A stretch of 48,238 nt of DNA from Clavulina sp. PMI_390 (lineage: Eukaryota > Basidiomycota > Agaricomycetes > Cantharellales > Hydnaceae), in NCBI GenBank assembly GCA_015039315.1, contig WIDE01000049.1, positions 102,557 to 150,794 on the forward strand. Direction: 5' to 3'. Position numbers and translations under genes: made by a program. The notes under the pieces are model-generated. The model made no database searches and was not told where the DNA came from. It was given only the letters and a program-made list of their open reading frames with translations. Of this stretch, positions 9,564 through 22,315 are shown in pieces. The first letter of the stretch is position 1; the number at the start of each line of letters is the position of its first letter.

Positions 9564-11022
9564 CAAACGGATAATGTACAATATCAAAACGAGAGAGACA
9601 AGATGTGAAATGGCAGAGGGGGGAAGGAGGGGAACGCACGAAAGTGAACAATGAGTGACAAACTGTTGGGCATATAATATTCCGCGACTTACTACGAGTG
9701 CGGTCCAAATCGAGGGCGGAGAAGTGAAACTCCGTACGAAAGTAACGCCCATCACCTATCCCGCCCAGCGGAAGATTGCGCCTGCGGATAAGAGGTAAAA
9801 AGGTAGAATTGCTCGCTGTGTCACGTTAACGACGCTATATAGACTGCGATCAAGGGAGCGGGAGTGTGGGATACAGGATCGGGCTGTCGCTTTAAAAGGT
9901 TCCTTAGGCTTGGGCGCTCCAGATCGGCGGTATATAGTAGTAGATAGCGATTGTGTGGCGCATCACAATGCTTGGAGAGGTGTAATGTTGGCAGAGTGAA
10001 TTCCTTCCCTGGGGATGGTCTCTCACGGAACAGACCGACGCGGAGGAACGGGCTCGGAGCGGAGACGGATTAGGTACAACGTCTGTAGCCAAGCCAAGCT
10101 GCGCAGTAGATCGAAAATAGCCCCATGAAGTGATATATCCACCCCTGCATTGAGGTAGTAGTCGACCTATACTGACTGTTTGTGGGACGAGATGGAATCA
10201 AGTTGCAGTCGACAGACAAAAGAATCCGACGGGATCCACCAGGGGGACGTAACGTTTAAACGAACATGGGGGTGAATATACTCCCCTAGATCTAAGCTCT
10301 CAGCACACATGTGTAGCAGAGGTTAGTATGGCCAATCTGGGGTGCAGAAGCCTTCTAAGGCTGATATGAGTGTGGCTCCGAAGAGTTTGGATAAGTTATG
10401 CAGGATTTTTGGCATGGTAATGTGGAGATCATAAATGCGAGGAATCGATTTGTCGACGTCGAAGGGCGGGAGAACGGGAACTGATCCACCTAAATACGGG
10501 TTCGCCAGCCTCCCCCACCCCCACCCCTTTCCCAGCTGAGTTGGGCCCGATTTGGACGTCCTATGTTTGGAGATGGTTCCATCCATCAAGAAGTAGATAA
10601 ACCCCCTGAAAGTAATAAAGGAGGGGGTACAATCCTCTCCTCGAGAGAGACAGCTGGGAGGCACACACTGCCACTATTACGTCGTTTGTTCATATGCACA
10701 CACACACCCGCGGTCTCGTCACTTGGGTTCGTTCTGCATCTACGCAAAGCGATGGTCATTGGGGAGCCAGTTCCTTGCATACTGGTGCTCCCTAAGCGGT
10801 GAGTTAAAGCTACAGCAGCCTGTGTTCAGAGTCGCCGTTTGTTGGGCGTTGCTCGCCGGCGCTTACGGAGTGTTCCGAGTTGCACGATCGTTGAACCTTT
10901 ACTGGCCTCGTTTGTTGTGAACATCGTTCTCGCCGCGCTCGTCGACGACGCCTCTCTCCCTCTCTCCGAGCGACGACAACTTTTTACTATTCTGAGGCAG
11001 TCCTACGACACCGTCGACGCCG
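9564..11022. promoter_or_regulatory. Divergent intergenic region between the glycoside hydrolase and the RhoGEF
   Basis: It separates two start codons on opposite strands, so it must hold both promoters. It contains a G-quadruplex-type run on the minus strand at 10512-10533, a short CA repeat near 10696-10708, and a pyrimidine-rich leader just before 11023. No coding region is supported. Confidence 0.5.
10512..10533 (-). promoter_or_regulatory. G-quadruplex-type motif
   Basis: On the plus strand it reads C5-A-C5-A-C4-TTT-C3, so the minus strand has four G-runs with loops of 3, 1 and 1 nt. This satisfies the classical G4 pattern. It lies about 490 nt upstream of the RhoGEF start and about 950 nt upstream of the glycoside hydrolase start. 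Any regulatory role is inferred. Confidence 0.45.
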
Positions 11023-14000
11023 ATGGAGCGGCCTATGGGCCCACGCGCGCCACCAGGAGGTGATCGCAACAGAGCATTCGAGTCCATCTTTGGGCGCCCA
11101 AGTGCCGCGCACCACGCTGCACCTCACCCCCAACGCCACTCTAGCGGCTACTCAAATGGTCTTGGGCCTCCTCCTGGTGCACCCTATGGGCGTGCACCAT
11201 CACCCTCTGGTTACTCTGGTTATGCGGCAGGAGGGGCTCCTCCTCCTCAGCAACCCCTTCGCGGCCAGCCTGACCCTCGATATTCTTACGGCGGTCCTCC
11301 CCCTCCTCCACCACCACCACAACAATCTCAACCTTACGGAAACTATCCGCAGCAGGGCCAATATGCGAACGAACCGTATTCTGCGCCGCCAGACGCACGT
11401 CGTCAGTCAGCGTATGATGCTTCAGGCAGCATGAACTCTCGAGCCAGCTATGCCCAGTCCCTGCCCCCGGAGCAATTCCAACCCCGCCCGCAAGTCCGAC
11501 ATTCGATCCAGTATCGAAACGGCGTCACATCCAGCGCCGAAGCTGGCCCCGATCCGCATCGAGCCTCTGGCCAGTATGGCTTGGCATCGTCCGAGCAGCA
11601 GCCACGCCCTCCGCCCCCTAGTGACGGGATGACCCCAGCACAAGCATACCAGGCTCAGGTCGTCCGAGATGATCCACGGCTAGCCCAGCATTATCCTTCC
11701 GGCGGTCCCGGTGGTCCTCCGATGGGCTACAACGACAACACTCAGGGCCGGGCTGCTACTGGAGGCGTGTCACAGTCAAATTTCCAATCAGGCTCGATGC
11801 GCTCAGTATCAATGCAGCAGCTAGGTGGGCAAAGGGCCTCGAACGAAGTCCCATCTCTTCCGCCGGTAGATGGCTTCGAGCCGCTGGATGTGGATGATTT
11901 GTTGGAAGGTCCCCGTAAGTCTTCTTTTTCCACTCATACATGTATCCGTGTAGTTGATTGAACTCCGTCATCCGACATCATCATCGTTCTGGTCGGCTGC
12001 TTCTGATTGCCATGGCGCCTTTTAAACCTTAATTGCCTCTGTTTTCTCTCTTGGCTTCCTTGCCCGATCGGTGACATCACTCTCTGCGCCGATCAACTCG
12101 TGCGTGGCAATTGGGGGGCGAAACGAACCATGTTGATCAGGCATGGGCAGTCGCAGGTACCCTCTGCGCCAGCATCTCGACTCGGACGCCCACTCGCTTG
12201 CAGAGTCGCTCGGTGCAGCCATGCTCGACACTCAATCACAACCCTTGCCTCCTTTACCGCCCCTGCCCCCTCACCTCGCCACCGACATTGGCGGGGCCAA
12301 TTACCTCCCCGGACGCTTTATGCAAAACTCCCCGCCGCCCTCTAGTCCATCCACGTTCGACACCGATGGGGCGACGGGCAGCACTCCCTTCACGCAGTCG
12401 GCTTCTAGTCGAACCTCAAATGACTCGGTGCAAACCATGCCCTTCCCATCTAATCTCGCACGCGGACAGAGCCGCCTCCACCGACGTTCATCCACCACCG
12501 ACGGCACCCGACCCAATTCTTCTCCCCCCGCCGGGTCTACCACATCTATAGCCTCTCAAGCCAATGTACGACCTACACCACAATCCGTGCGTGCTCTCCG
12601 CGGTTCCAACAAAAACATGCCCCCATTACCACGACATTCCCTCCCTCCCTCGATGGCGCCCTCTCCGTCACAATCCGGTTCCATCATGCGTCATCCTGGT
12701 GCGCCACCCCGCGTCATTACTAAACCAGTCTACTCTGCTCTTCTGTCCCGCGTCGCCGAGGCATTCCAGGCACGCATTGCACCGTCGCTCTCTGAACGCA
12801 CAAAGGATGGCTTGGCATACAAGGATGCATTCGATGGCCGCGAAGCAGTGACCAAGCTCGCCGAGATTATCAAGACTGGTGATCGAAATCTTGCCTTGCT
12901 CCTAGGGAGAGCCCTCGATGCGCAAAAGTTCTTCCACGATGTCACGTATGATCATCGTCTGCGGGATAGCTCGAATGAACTGTACCAGTTCAAGACGGCT
13001 CTGACGACTCCATTCATGAGCGCAGAGGAAGTGGGGGCATCTGGCATGCGTATGCTGCCCCCTGTGCCGCGTGCTAACATGAACGGTGCTTCAGAGCACT
13101 TGACGAGACCCGGGATCAGCCCAATAACCAGTCAACAGGGCGTTCCTTCCCATTCGTCCTCGACAAATTCCGCCGACTTTCACCATATGAATGGCAGTGC
13201 TAGCCATCCGTTACCCCCACTCCCAGGATCCGCGTCCACCGACGACCACGGTGGCCTGCCTCCGCCCCCTCCATACAGCTATGGCGAATCCCTCACCCCA
13301 TCATCGACCCTGTACCCAAATTCCCCTAATGACCCTTCACGTTCGCCGCTCTCCACCATCTCGAGTTCCCTCCCGCATGCTGGTCCTGGAAGATCTCCTA
13401 TCTCGCCATCGTCCCCTGATGCTCTCGATGCAGCTACCGCAGCAGCAGTCACCGCTGCTGCAGCCACTACTATGGATGACGCCCCTCTGCCATCAGGGGT
13501 GTTCACTCTGCTGACAGAATGCTACTCCCCTACGTGCACGCGTGATCGACTTTGTTACTCGATCGCATGCCCACGTCGGCTAGAACAGCTTGCACGACTC
13601 AACCTCTCACAGAACGGAGGCTCAGCGAACGACCGCGCGGCCGGTCTGTCATCCGGGTTAAGTCGCGGCGATACGATCATGTCGCGCGGGTCGACAGCCG
13701 AGAGCTCAACTATGGATGCGGACGTGGAGAGCCTGAGCGAGTCTGCAGCAGCGCGCGTAGCTAAAGTTGGGCCTGTGGGCGCTGGTGTTGCTGTTGGGAT
13801 GGGCGTGGATGTGGGTGCGGCAGCGGCGGCGGAGCTCAATAACGATACGATTGTGGATGTTGAGCCTGGGACGCTGTGGGTGCACAGTGTGTCGCAGGAG
13901 GTGGTGGATGCTACTCCCGAGAAGGAGAGGAGACGCCAGGAGGCGATTAATGAGCTTGTGTATACGGAACGGGATTTCGTACGGGATATGGAGTATCTGC

Positions 14001-16944
14001 GGGATGTGAGTTTTCCTGATCATTTCTATCTCTCTATATCTCTCTTGCTTTTGCTACTTTTTCTTTTCCTATTATGGGAGAAGCTGACGATGAACAATTT
14101 TGACTGCATATATAGCAATGGGTCATACCTCTCACGACGCGGGACATCATTCCTGAGGCCCGACGCAAGGACTTTGTCACCCAAGTTTTCTGGAATATCC
14201 ATGAGATTATCGCCGTCAACACCAAGTTGCGCGATGCACTTACCAAGCGCCAGAAGCAGCGTCCCGTCGTAGAGCAGATCGCCGACATCATGATGGAGCA
14301 CGTTGGCAAGTTTGAGCCGTTCATCAAGTACGGCGCGCACCAACTGTACGGGAAATACGAGTTTGAGAAGGAGAAGAACAACAATCCGCTGTTCTCGCAA
14401 TTTGTTGACGAAGTGGAACGGCTCCCTGAGAGCCGCAAGCTCGAGCTGAACGGTTACCTCACGAAACCCACGACTCGACTGGCGCGATACCCGCTTTTGC
14501 TCGGCGCCTGCTTGAAGGTGACGGAGGATGATAACCCCGACAAGGAGAATATCCCCCAGGTGATCAAGATTGTGAAGGACTTTTTGGAGCGTGTCAATTT
14601 GGAGAGTGGCAGGGCGGAGAATCGATTCAGTCTTTTGCAGCTCGATCAGCAGTTGGTGTTCCGGCCAGGCGAGGCAGAGGTGCGAATACCCCTATATCTC
14701 TCGTTCTTCTGGGGTGTGACTAACTCTCGTAACACTCCCTCCTCATTCACTCGCTCATGGGCTAATAGAATCTAAGATTGCTTGACGAGAATCGCGAGTT
14801 GGTGTACAAGGGCCCGCTCAAGCGCGCTCAAGGCGACAACGTCGACCTTCAACTGTTCCTTTTCGACCATGCATTGCTTGTTGTCAAGTCGAAGACCAAG
14901 CACGAGCAGTTCAAGGTTCACCGAAAGGTACGATATCATGAATCGTTCGTACGGGTAAACCCTCTAATTTTGCCTTTTCTCCTTCTCAGCCCATACCCCT
15001 CGAGCTCCTGCTTATTTCTCCAACGGCAGAGGATCCCAGCATCATACGTCCTGGACAAGGCAACCGCCCACGTAACACACTTGTCGCAAAACGCAACTCC
15101 TTGGGCACGGGTGGTCCACAGCAGTCACATCAGCCCTTCCCTCTTGCGGCAGCGAACAACACGCTCACACGACCCACGCCTGGCATGCACCCGCTCGCGC
15201 CCTTGCCGTCGGACAAGGCGGATCCGAAGGGCGGGTTCCCGTTGACGTTCATCCATCTGGGCAGAAAGGGGTATACGCTGACGCTCTGGGCGAGCACGTT
15301 TGTGAGCCGAAAGAAGTGGATTGATGCGATTGTGAAGCAGCAGGAGGCGCTCAGGGATCGTAGCACCATCTTTGAGACGTGGGGCATCAGTGCTGGGTAT
15401 TTCGGGCCTGGGATTAGGGTCAACTGTGCCGCTCCGCTGAGTGAGTAGTGACGTCTCGCTGGTCTCTTGGCAAGTACCCATGACTCACGGATCATTTCTT
15501 CATCTCGCTCTACCTAGATCATGGCCAAGGCATCGTGATGGGAACCGACGACGGAGTTTACTTCGGCGATCTTCGTGACACCACTCGAGACCCCATCAAG
15601 ATGCTCGGTATCCCCGAAGTCACACAAGTAGACGTTCTAGAGGAATATCAGCTACTCGTCGTATTATCTGAGCGTGCCGTCATCACCTTCCCACTTGAGG
15701 CGCTCGACCCCCGCGACCCTACTGCAGGCTTGAAGCGCGCCAAGCGCGTGTCATCGCACACGAGCTTCTTCAAGGCGGGCATGTGCTTGGGCAAAATGCT
15801 CGTGTGTGTTGTCAAGGCTAGCGCCCTGAGCACGACGATCAAGACGCTTGAACCGATCGAGACGGGCTTGAGAGGGAAGAACAAGCCAACGTTCAAGAAG
15901 CTGCTGCAAGGCGGAAACGATACACTCAAGGTCTTCAAGGTACGGGTCCGCTCATGCTTGTGTAGTCGTTCCATCTTGTCGTGTGCAATTCACTAACGGC
16001 CGCGGTCACATTCTTTCCTACAGGAATTTTACATCCCTGTCGAGTCGTCCTCCATTCATTTCTTGCGCACGAAACTCTGTGTGGGATGCACCAAGGGCTT
16101 CGAGATCGTCGACCTCGAGACGCTCGACGCGCAGGGCTTGCTTGACCCGAACGATTCAAGCCTCGACTTTGTACAGAAGAGGGAGAACGTGCGCCCGATG
16201 GCGATCTATCGGGTTGACAGCGAGTTCTTATTGTGCTATGAAGGTGAGTGCTCGCCGTAAAGTTACGCCATTGGTTATTGTGTGCTGACGATGGTACTGC
16301 CTCCCATTGTGATAGATTTCGCGTTCTACATCAACAAGAATGGTTGGCGCTCGAGACCTGGGTGGATTATCCACTGGGAGGGTACACCTACGGCGTTCGG
16401 TAAGCTCTATCTAAATTGATACCCATCCATCATAGTATCTAACTACCTATCGTAATCATCTTTAGCTCTACACTATCCCTACGTCCTTGCTTTCGAACCC
16501 ACCTTCATTGAAGTCCGGCATGTCGAGACGGGTCTTATGGCTCAAGTCATTGTCGGCACATCCATTGCATGCCTATTCGCCGATACGCCCCCATCCTCAG
16601 ACTCCGCTGCGACGCATCACCAACAGCAACACCATCAGCAGCAGCAGCAACAATACCACCAGCAATATCCTCAGCATCAAATTGGGTATGGACAACACCC
16701 ACATCCTCAAGGTGGTTATCCTGGTGGCGGACAGCGTCAGTCAATATACGGCGCACCACCGCCTCCGCCACCACACGGACGCGGATATCCTGGGCCGCCC
16801 CCACCGAGAGGTTATTCAGCTCCAATGATGCATGCACCGCCTCCGCCTCCCCCTCCACATCGACGAGATCTACACAAGCGCGATGAAATCATCCTGAGCA
16901 TGGATGATAGGGTTGTTGGGCTGAGACGAGCTATTGGGAGGTGA
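11023..16944 (+). CDS. ROM2: Rom2-like Rho1 guanine nucleotide exchange factor (DEP-DH-PH-CNH), 1711 aa
   Basis: It should activate Rho1 at sites of growth and cell-wall stress, feeding the protein kinase C wall-integrity pathway. Exons are 11023-11914, 12141-14005, 14116-14679, 14769-14927, 14990-15440, 15518-15939, 16024-16243, 16316-16399 and 16466-16944; frame is kept at all junctions. Residues 1-490 are disordered, rich in Pro, Gln, Ser and Gly. A DEP domain lies at about 493-581 (VYSALLSRVAEAFQ ... FFHDVTYDHRLRDS). The DH domain starts near 896 (RRQEAINELVYTERDFVRDM) and continues through exon 3. The PH domain begins NLRLLDENRELVYKGPLKR and is split by a long insert in exon 5. The CNH domain (about 1311-1620) includes GTDDGVYFGDL and RSRPGWIIHWEGTPTAFA. 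A Gln/His- and Pro-rich tail follows. The order matches fungal Rom1/Rom2 proteins; Rom1 and Rom2 cannot be told apart here. Confidence 0.93.
16621..16672 (+). repeat. CAG/CAA-rich coding repeat (polyglutamine/histidine tract)
   Basis: Repeated CAG, CAA and CAC/CAT codons encode alternating Gln and His runs right after the CNH domain of the RhoGEF. A proline-rich segment (PPPPPPHGRGYPGPPPP) follows. Such tracts are prone to length variation between strains. Confidence 0.7.
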
Positions 16945-18534
16945 TGAAGTGTAGATTTCTGACTTTCCATGATTTCATTATGTGACTTTGTGCACGGCTT
17001 TCTTCTTTTTTCTTTTTCATATCTCAATATACCTTTTATCGCATTTTTTACTCCTGGCTCCAGTTTTTTTTCGCTGTTCGATCTTGTTTGTAGTATTCCC
17101 TGACGGTTTTGGCCGATTACATGTACATTGGGGGCTGTTGTGTTTTAGTTCTAGTACTATCCATACTGCATTTTTGCCTCCCCAACTTGCTCGCAGACCC
17201 TGAGACCTGTGGAACCATTGGTATATCATCATGCAGCATGAATCGATTGCCTTCACCGATTGAGTACAGTGTTCTTGTTGACATTGTGCTAGAAAATCAG
17301 CATATGAAAAACGAAGTGGCAGGTACTGGTCGGGGGCGGCTCAGGCTGCTCGCCGCTCCGTAAAATCGATGCTGAGTGATTGATGGTTCTTTTTGACAAC
17401 GACATGGCCAAAGCCGTTTTCAGGCGACGGCTTTATATCTGATTGACAGGGGGCGCGTATGGAATTTTCCGTCTTGGTTCCGCGCAGCTGGTTGAGTGAG
17501 GACCAGGCACTCCGTCACAATTTGTAACAGGAACTGATGTCAGGAGCAGTCCGACTTCAAGGATCACGGCTCTTGTTTGGAATCAGCATGTGAGAGGAAA
17601 ATGGATCAGTGGGCGCGATGATATATCGAGTCATGTCCAGCGACGTGGACCTGGGTATTGACGGGCGCGCACGGCGCTTGGTTCTCCAGATAGTCGAGGA
17701 TGATAATATGAATTTGCGGCATGCTCGGATATCAGCCCGATAGACTACCAAACATGTATTGGAGATTTTCCGCTGTTGCCATGAGCTTTTCATGCGATCA
17801 CTAGCGACAGGGTGATGGCAAACAAAACACCACCACTTTCTATGACATCTCGTCGCGATTGCTTCGTCTATGCTTCGAGCCTGATGACAAGCAAGCGCCC
17901 TCGATACATAGATATTAATTTGATTCGCATCATCAATGTAGCAGACACTCCACTGGTTTCGCATAGCACGGCCACCTACAAATGACCGCCCTCCCAAGGT
18001 CCCAAGTAGACGGGAGTCTTCCGTCAAGGGAGCTGGATGCGCCTGAGGATCATGGGAACGAGCAACTCAGATTGCCTTGAGCAGCGGATGCACTCCAGAC
18101 ACCGAGACTTCGGATGGATCAGGAGGGAGATCGAGGGGTGTAGGAATGGATCTATTTTTGCTTCATGGCTAGCTGGCTGGACTGGCGAGACACATGTGGG
18201 GTGCCAATATCAATGGCCATATACGGCATTGGTTTGATATTCGCCAGGAGAGTCACGTGCCGCAGTGCCACGCCAAGACAAATAGAGTGCTTGGCTACGC
18301 TTTAAGTGATCGCGAGGCATTTGCCGACCATCATCTCCCAACCTCCCACTCTCTTTTACTTGCTTCCAACTAATCGACTGCCTTTGTCGCCGCTGCTCCC
18401 CCTTCCCTCTTTTTTCAAGAGTAGTCTCTGGTCGTCGTTGGTGTCCTCCACCAGAGCAGCCCAGTCGTTCTCCACTCCCCTTTTATTCGTAGTAGTACAC
18501 CACACCTCTTTTTCTTAACGCAAAAACAACCATA
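16945..18534. other. Intergenic region upstream of the chitin deacetylase
   Basis: It holds the 3' region of the RhoGEF and the promoter and leader of the chitin deacetylase. The last about 200 nt (18330-18530) are strongly CT-rich on the plus strand, typical of leaders of well-expressed basidiomycete genes. Open frames on the minus strand around 17557-18027 resemble no known protein and have no supporting splice pattern. Confidence 0.5.
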
Positions 18535-20374
18535 ATGGTCCAGTTCCACCAGCTCGCCGTCGCGGCGGCTCTCCTCTCCTCCACGGCCTTCGCACACAAC
18601 GAGCGCCATGCTGCGTACCTCCGTCGTCAGAATACCCTTACGACGACCCCCACTCCCGCTGTTACTGGCGTCCCTGCCCTGGCATCCATCACCTCTGGCA
18701 TGCCCACCGCCACCCCCGTCTCCCTCTTCACCACCTTCACGGCCGGTGCCACTCCCCCTATTAGCGGTGCTCCCCCATTGCCCACGAGTACGTTCTCTTT
18801 TCTGTCCCTCTCACGTCGCTAGTTTCTCGGCGTTTTTCGCGATAACGATACCTGGGAACTGACTCCGATTTTCTATTCTCTTTTTTTCGCTTTATTCCTC
18901 CAAACTGTGCCTCCCAAATCATTCCGCTCGAATTACGTCCTTTTGAACCTGGACCCTGACCGCCATCGTTTTCCCTTTCTCCCTCGGACCCTGAACGGCA
19001 ATCACAAAAGTCGCTATCGTCGCCACCGACTACCCTGCCCTTGACGTAACCCCTCCCACCAATGGCTCCCAAATCCAGGCCTGGATGGCCAAAATGCACG
19101 CCGCCAACATCCCTACTGGTCCCGTCACCAAGGACGGCTCGTGCGACTCGGATCCTGAGCTCGTCCCCAACGCCACCGCTGCCGGCAACTGCTGGTGGAC
19201 CTGTGGTGGGTGCCTGCGTGACACCGATATCTCCGTGTGCCCAGACGAGAACACTTGGGGTGTCTCGTACGATGACGGTCCCAGTGACTACACCCCTTGG
19301 CTGCTTGATGACCTTAACAACCAGAACCTCCATGCTACTTTCTACGCTGTAAGTGCTATTGTACTGTGAATACTTGTCAACCATTTACTGACCGCTTTTG
19401 TTCATCAGGTCGGCTCTCGTGTCATCTCGCGTCCTGCCACTCTCCAGGCAGAGTACATGCTCGGTCATCAGGTCTCCGTTCACACTTGGTCGCATCCTCC
19501 TTTGAGTAAGTGATCCTTGTCCCCGAGCATTCAAAAATGATTTGCTCAACCATGTGATTGCTCCCTTTTACAGCCTCCCTCACAAACGAGGAAATCGTTG
19601 CTGAGCTCGGCTGGACCATGATTGCTATCAAGAACGTCCTTGGTGTTACCCCCAACACCTTCCGTCCCCCCTACGGTGATATGGATGATCGTGTGCGTGC
19701 TGTTGCCAAGTCTATGGGTCTGACCCCCGCCATGTGGTATGTTCCATTTTTCCGAGCATATTTTTTGTGGAAGCTCGGCTAACTAAAATCCGCCCAGGTC
19801 GAGTTACCAGGACAACGACTTTGACACTGATGATTGGCGTATCCCCGGCGGTACCGCCAACGGTACTTCCTCATACGAGGCGTTCAGCGCTATCCTTGAC
19901 CTTGCCAGTAAGCTCACCACTGGCTTCATCGTCCTCGAGCACGATCTCTACCAGGAGACCGTCGAGATGGCCATGGGCTACTTCCTTCCCCTTGCCAAGC
20001 AGAGGAACTTTGTCGTATGTATCATTTTCTCGGCTTTCTTCCAAGCGCGTTGCCATCAATTTTGTGCTGTTTCTGATATTCTGTTTTCCTTGTAATAGCT
20101 CAAGGCCATCTACGAGTGCCTTGGCCAGTCCCTCGCCTCTACCTACATGGAGACTGCCGGTAACTCGACCTCGAGCACTGGAACTTCGACAACCAGCAAG
20201 GCTACTGGCACTGCTACCCAATCGACCGGTGCTCAGAAGACCACCTCGCTGGGCGCCGGCCAGACCACTCAGACTGCCAAGTCGAGTGGGATGCGTGAGG
20301 TCGTTATCGGCTTCAACGTGGTAGTGCTGGCAGGTGCTTTGATGGCTGGTGGCGCCTTCCTCGGGATGTTCTAG
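18535..20374 (+). CDS. Chitin deacetylase, carbohydrate esterase family 4, GPI-anchored type, 447 aa
   Basis: It removes acetyl groups from chitin to give chitosan at the cell surface. Exons are 18535-18787, 19011-19348, 19409-19505, 19574-19736, 19798-20014 and 20099-20374, all in frame. A signal peptide (MVQFHQLAVAAALLSSTAFA) is followed by a Thr/Pro-rich linker and a Cys-rich segment (CWWTCGGC). The NodB domain shows motif 1 SYDDGPS (catalytic base and metal Asp), motif 2 HTWSH (metal His pair) and motif 3 RPPYGD; EHD in FIVLEHD probably belongs to motif 5. A Ser/Thr-rich stalk (about 370-415) leads to a hydrophobic C-terminus (VVVLAGALMAGGAFLGMF), a typical GPI attachment signal. All metal ligands are present, so the enzyme should be active. 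Confidence 0.95.
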
Positions 20375-21074
20375 GTTTCGAGTCCCGCGTTGTTTGATAG
20401 ATTCCCTCTCTCAACTGTCTCTCGCATTCCTATCCCATCTTGAGCTGCGCTCATCCATCATACCATCTGTTCGCATACCTTATTAACGTTTACTGCTCCC
20501 GTCGTATTTTTGCCCATGACCGCGCGCGTGTCACCCCCTCGTCGTATATGAACTTGCGTCGTCGTTTGTTCCTTTCCACTTTGGATTTATCTATATATCT
20601 CTCATGACTAGTCTTAACCGAGATGTCGAAATGGACAGTGTCTCTCATTTTGTTTTGGATCTCGGGGTTCCCTAACTACTAACTAATGCTATTGGTGCCT
20701 GAAACGTGCTGGTTGCTGAGAATCGTCGTCATCGTTAAGAAATCTGTAATGGCCAAGGCTGCCAAGCTGTGTTTCTTCTTGGTCAATGATTCTGTGCACT
20801 TGGCTTTCTGTGTGAGTGTGTGTGAGTGTTTTGAACGGTTATTCTGATACACCGAGAGCCGGAACCAGCGTACTTGAACTGAATTGGAGGCGCTCTGCCA
20901 CTATGGAGTTCAAGCCAGGCCGCGCCGCCTCGGGGGCCCCTGCCCCAACCCCGAAAGCAAGCTTATAATCAGGGCGACTTTGCGAAAAACGCACTCGATT
21001 GATCCACCCTCGAGAGACACTGCACATCACACACTTCGATCGATTCCATTCAGACAGACTGACTTGGGATATAA
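20375..21074. other. Intergenic region after the chitin deacetylase
   Basis: It contains the 3' untranslated region of the chitin deacetylase, followed by AT-mixed DNA with no supported coding region. Confidence 0.5.
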
Positions 21075-21981
21075 ATGGAGGCGTTGACTTTGCCTGGTGC
21101 TCGACTTGCGCTGTATGCTGGGAATCTGGTGTGTTAGGCCTCGCATATTCGGAGCTTTTATTGTGTTCTTGGAGGGCTTGAATTGACTTGGTTCATGTCG
21201 TTCGTCTGTCTGTGCGCCTTGGAATGTATGTGTGTCGTGCTGCTTGGGGCTGAGACTAGACATGGCATGGCATGGCGGTTTATCACTTTGCGTTTAATCC
21301 TCAGAGAATCATCAGTGAGTCCTCTTGCTGATATCTTGATTATGCATCTACTATCTCTTCTACGTAGAGAGTACGGATAATTTTGCTCTATGAATTCTGA
21401 CATCATCGCTCCCCTTTCATCCATGCCGCTTCCCCTGTGGTTCATTCTGGTGGTTTTTAAACATTAATAGAGAGCTATACGCGTGGTGTGCGCGTCCCCT
21501 CCAAGCTAAATGATCTCCATTTCGACATTACGCGCTACTTGGGAGCTATGAACGCTGCAGCCGTCATGTGTGCGCTCCTCCGCATCATCGCGCTCGTCAA
21601 GGCGATCCGGCGGTACGGCGCGCGATCGAGGAGGTCACAAAAGAAGGCAGATGAGGATAGCAACTTGAGCTCGGAAGCGAAAGCGAAGGAGGTAGTGCGG
21701 GCGACAGTGGACAAGGAGCTGGATAAGTTGGCACTTGCGACGCTGTTTATTGCGAATGGATCGCAGTTCTTGTGCAATATGACGTTTGCGAGGGCGAGTG
21801 GAAGATGGATTGTTGGACATGGGCTGGATGGTATTAGTAAGTCGCGTTTCGACTTGGGATCATGTTTAGGAGAAATGGAGAGGATTGTGCTGAATCACGA
21901 TATGTTTCTGCAGCTGTTTTCGATACCACCTTCACTGTGCTTAATGGTCTGACTCTTCTAGCCAGACTTCGAGGATTCTAA
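21075..21981 (+). CDS. Candidate small membrane-type protein, about 149 aa, unknown function
   Basis: The best-supported part is the exon 21471-21836. It reads ESYTRGVRVPSKLNDLHFDITRYL, then two hydrophobic stretches (GAMNAAAVMCALLRIIALV and LALATLFIANGSQFLCNMTF) separated by a charged Lys/Glu-rich stretch. An in-frame model joins 21075-21128, a 10-nt exon at 21305-21314, 21471-21836 and 21962-21981, giving MEALTLPGARLALYAGNL at the N-terminus and TRLRGF at the C-terminus. Splice signals are plausible (AATCTG|GTGTGT, ATCA|GTGAGT). However, a TATAAAT overlaps the proposed ATG, so the true start may differ and the gene may be longer. I do not recognise the family. It could also be a decayed remnant. 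Confidence 0.38.
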
Positions 21982-22315
21982 TGTAGCTACATGCGCCCTC
22001 GATATGTATTCATCTGAGAGTCGATGAGTCTGTGGTCTTTTGGCCAATGTATATCGAGATTATGAATGCCGATCCTCTTTCTTGAAAGTGGAAGCGAATT
22101 ATATGAGACCCTGGACGGGAATTTGCCCCTTCCATTGAGAAAGCAGGCGCATGTTGAGACGAGAGTAATTAAATACTACCAGGTGGTTCGATGACGGTTG
22201 TTTGTGTTGGGCCACCCGATCAGACCCAAATTTTTGCGGCTGCCTCACACTTGGCTGCTTTTTTTCTTTCTCTTTTTTCCATTTTACCTTCTATAAACCT
22301 TCCTCATAGAGTGCG
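21982..22315. promoter_or_regulatory. Upstream region of the karyopherin gene
   Basis: A short intergenic stretch ending in a TC-rich leader (22255-22305) directly before the ATG at 22316. No TATA box stands out. Confidence 0.4.

Noticed and set aside
17557..18027. 156-codon open frame on the minus strand between the RhoGEF and chitin deacetylase genes
   Set aside because: Composition is random-looking, no domain or splice pattern supports it, and it lies in the expected promoter/3' region.
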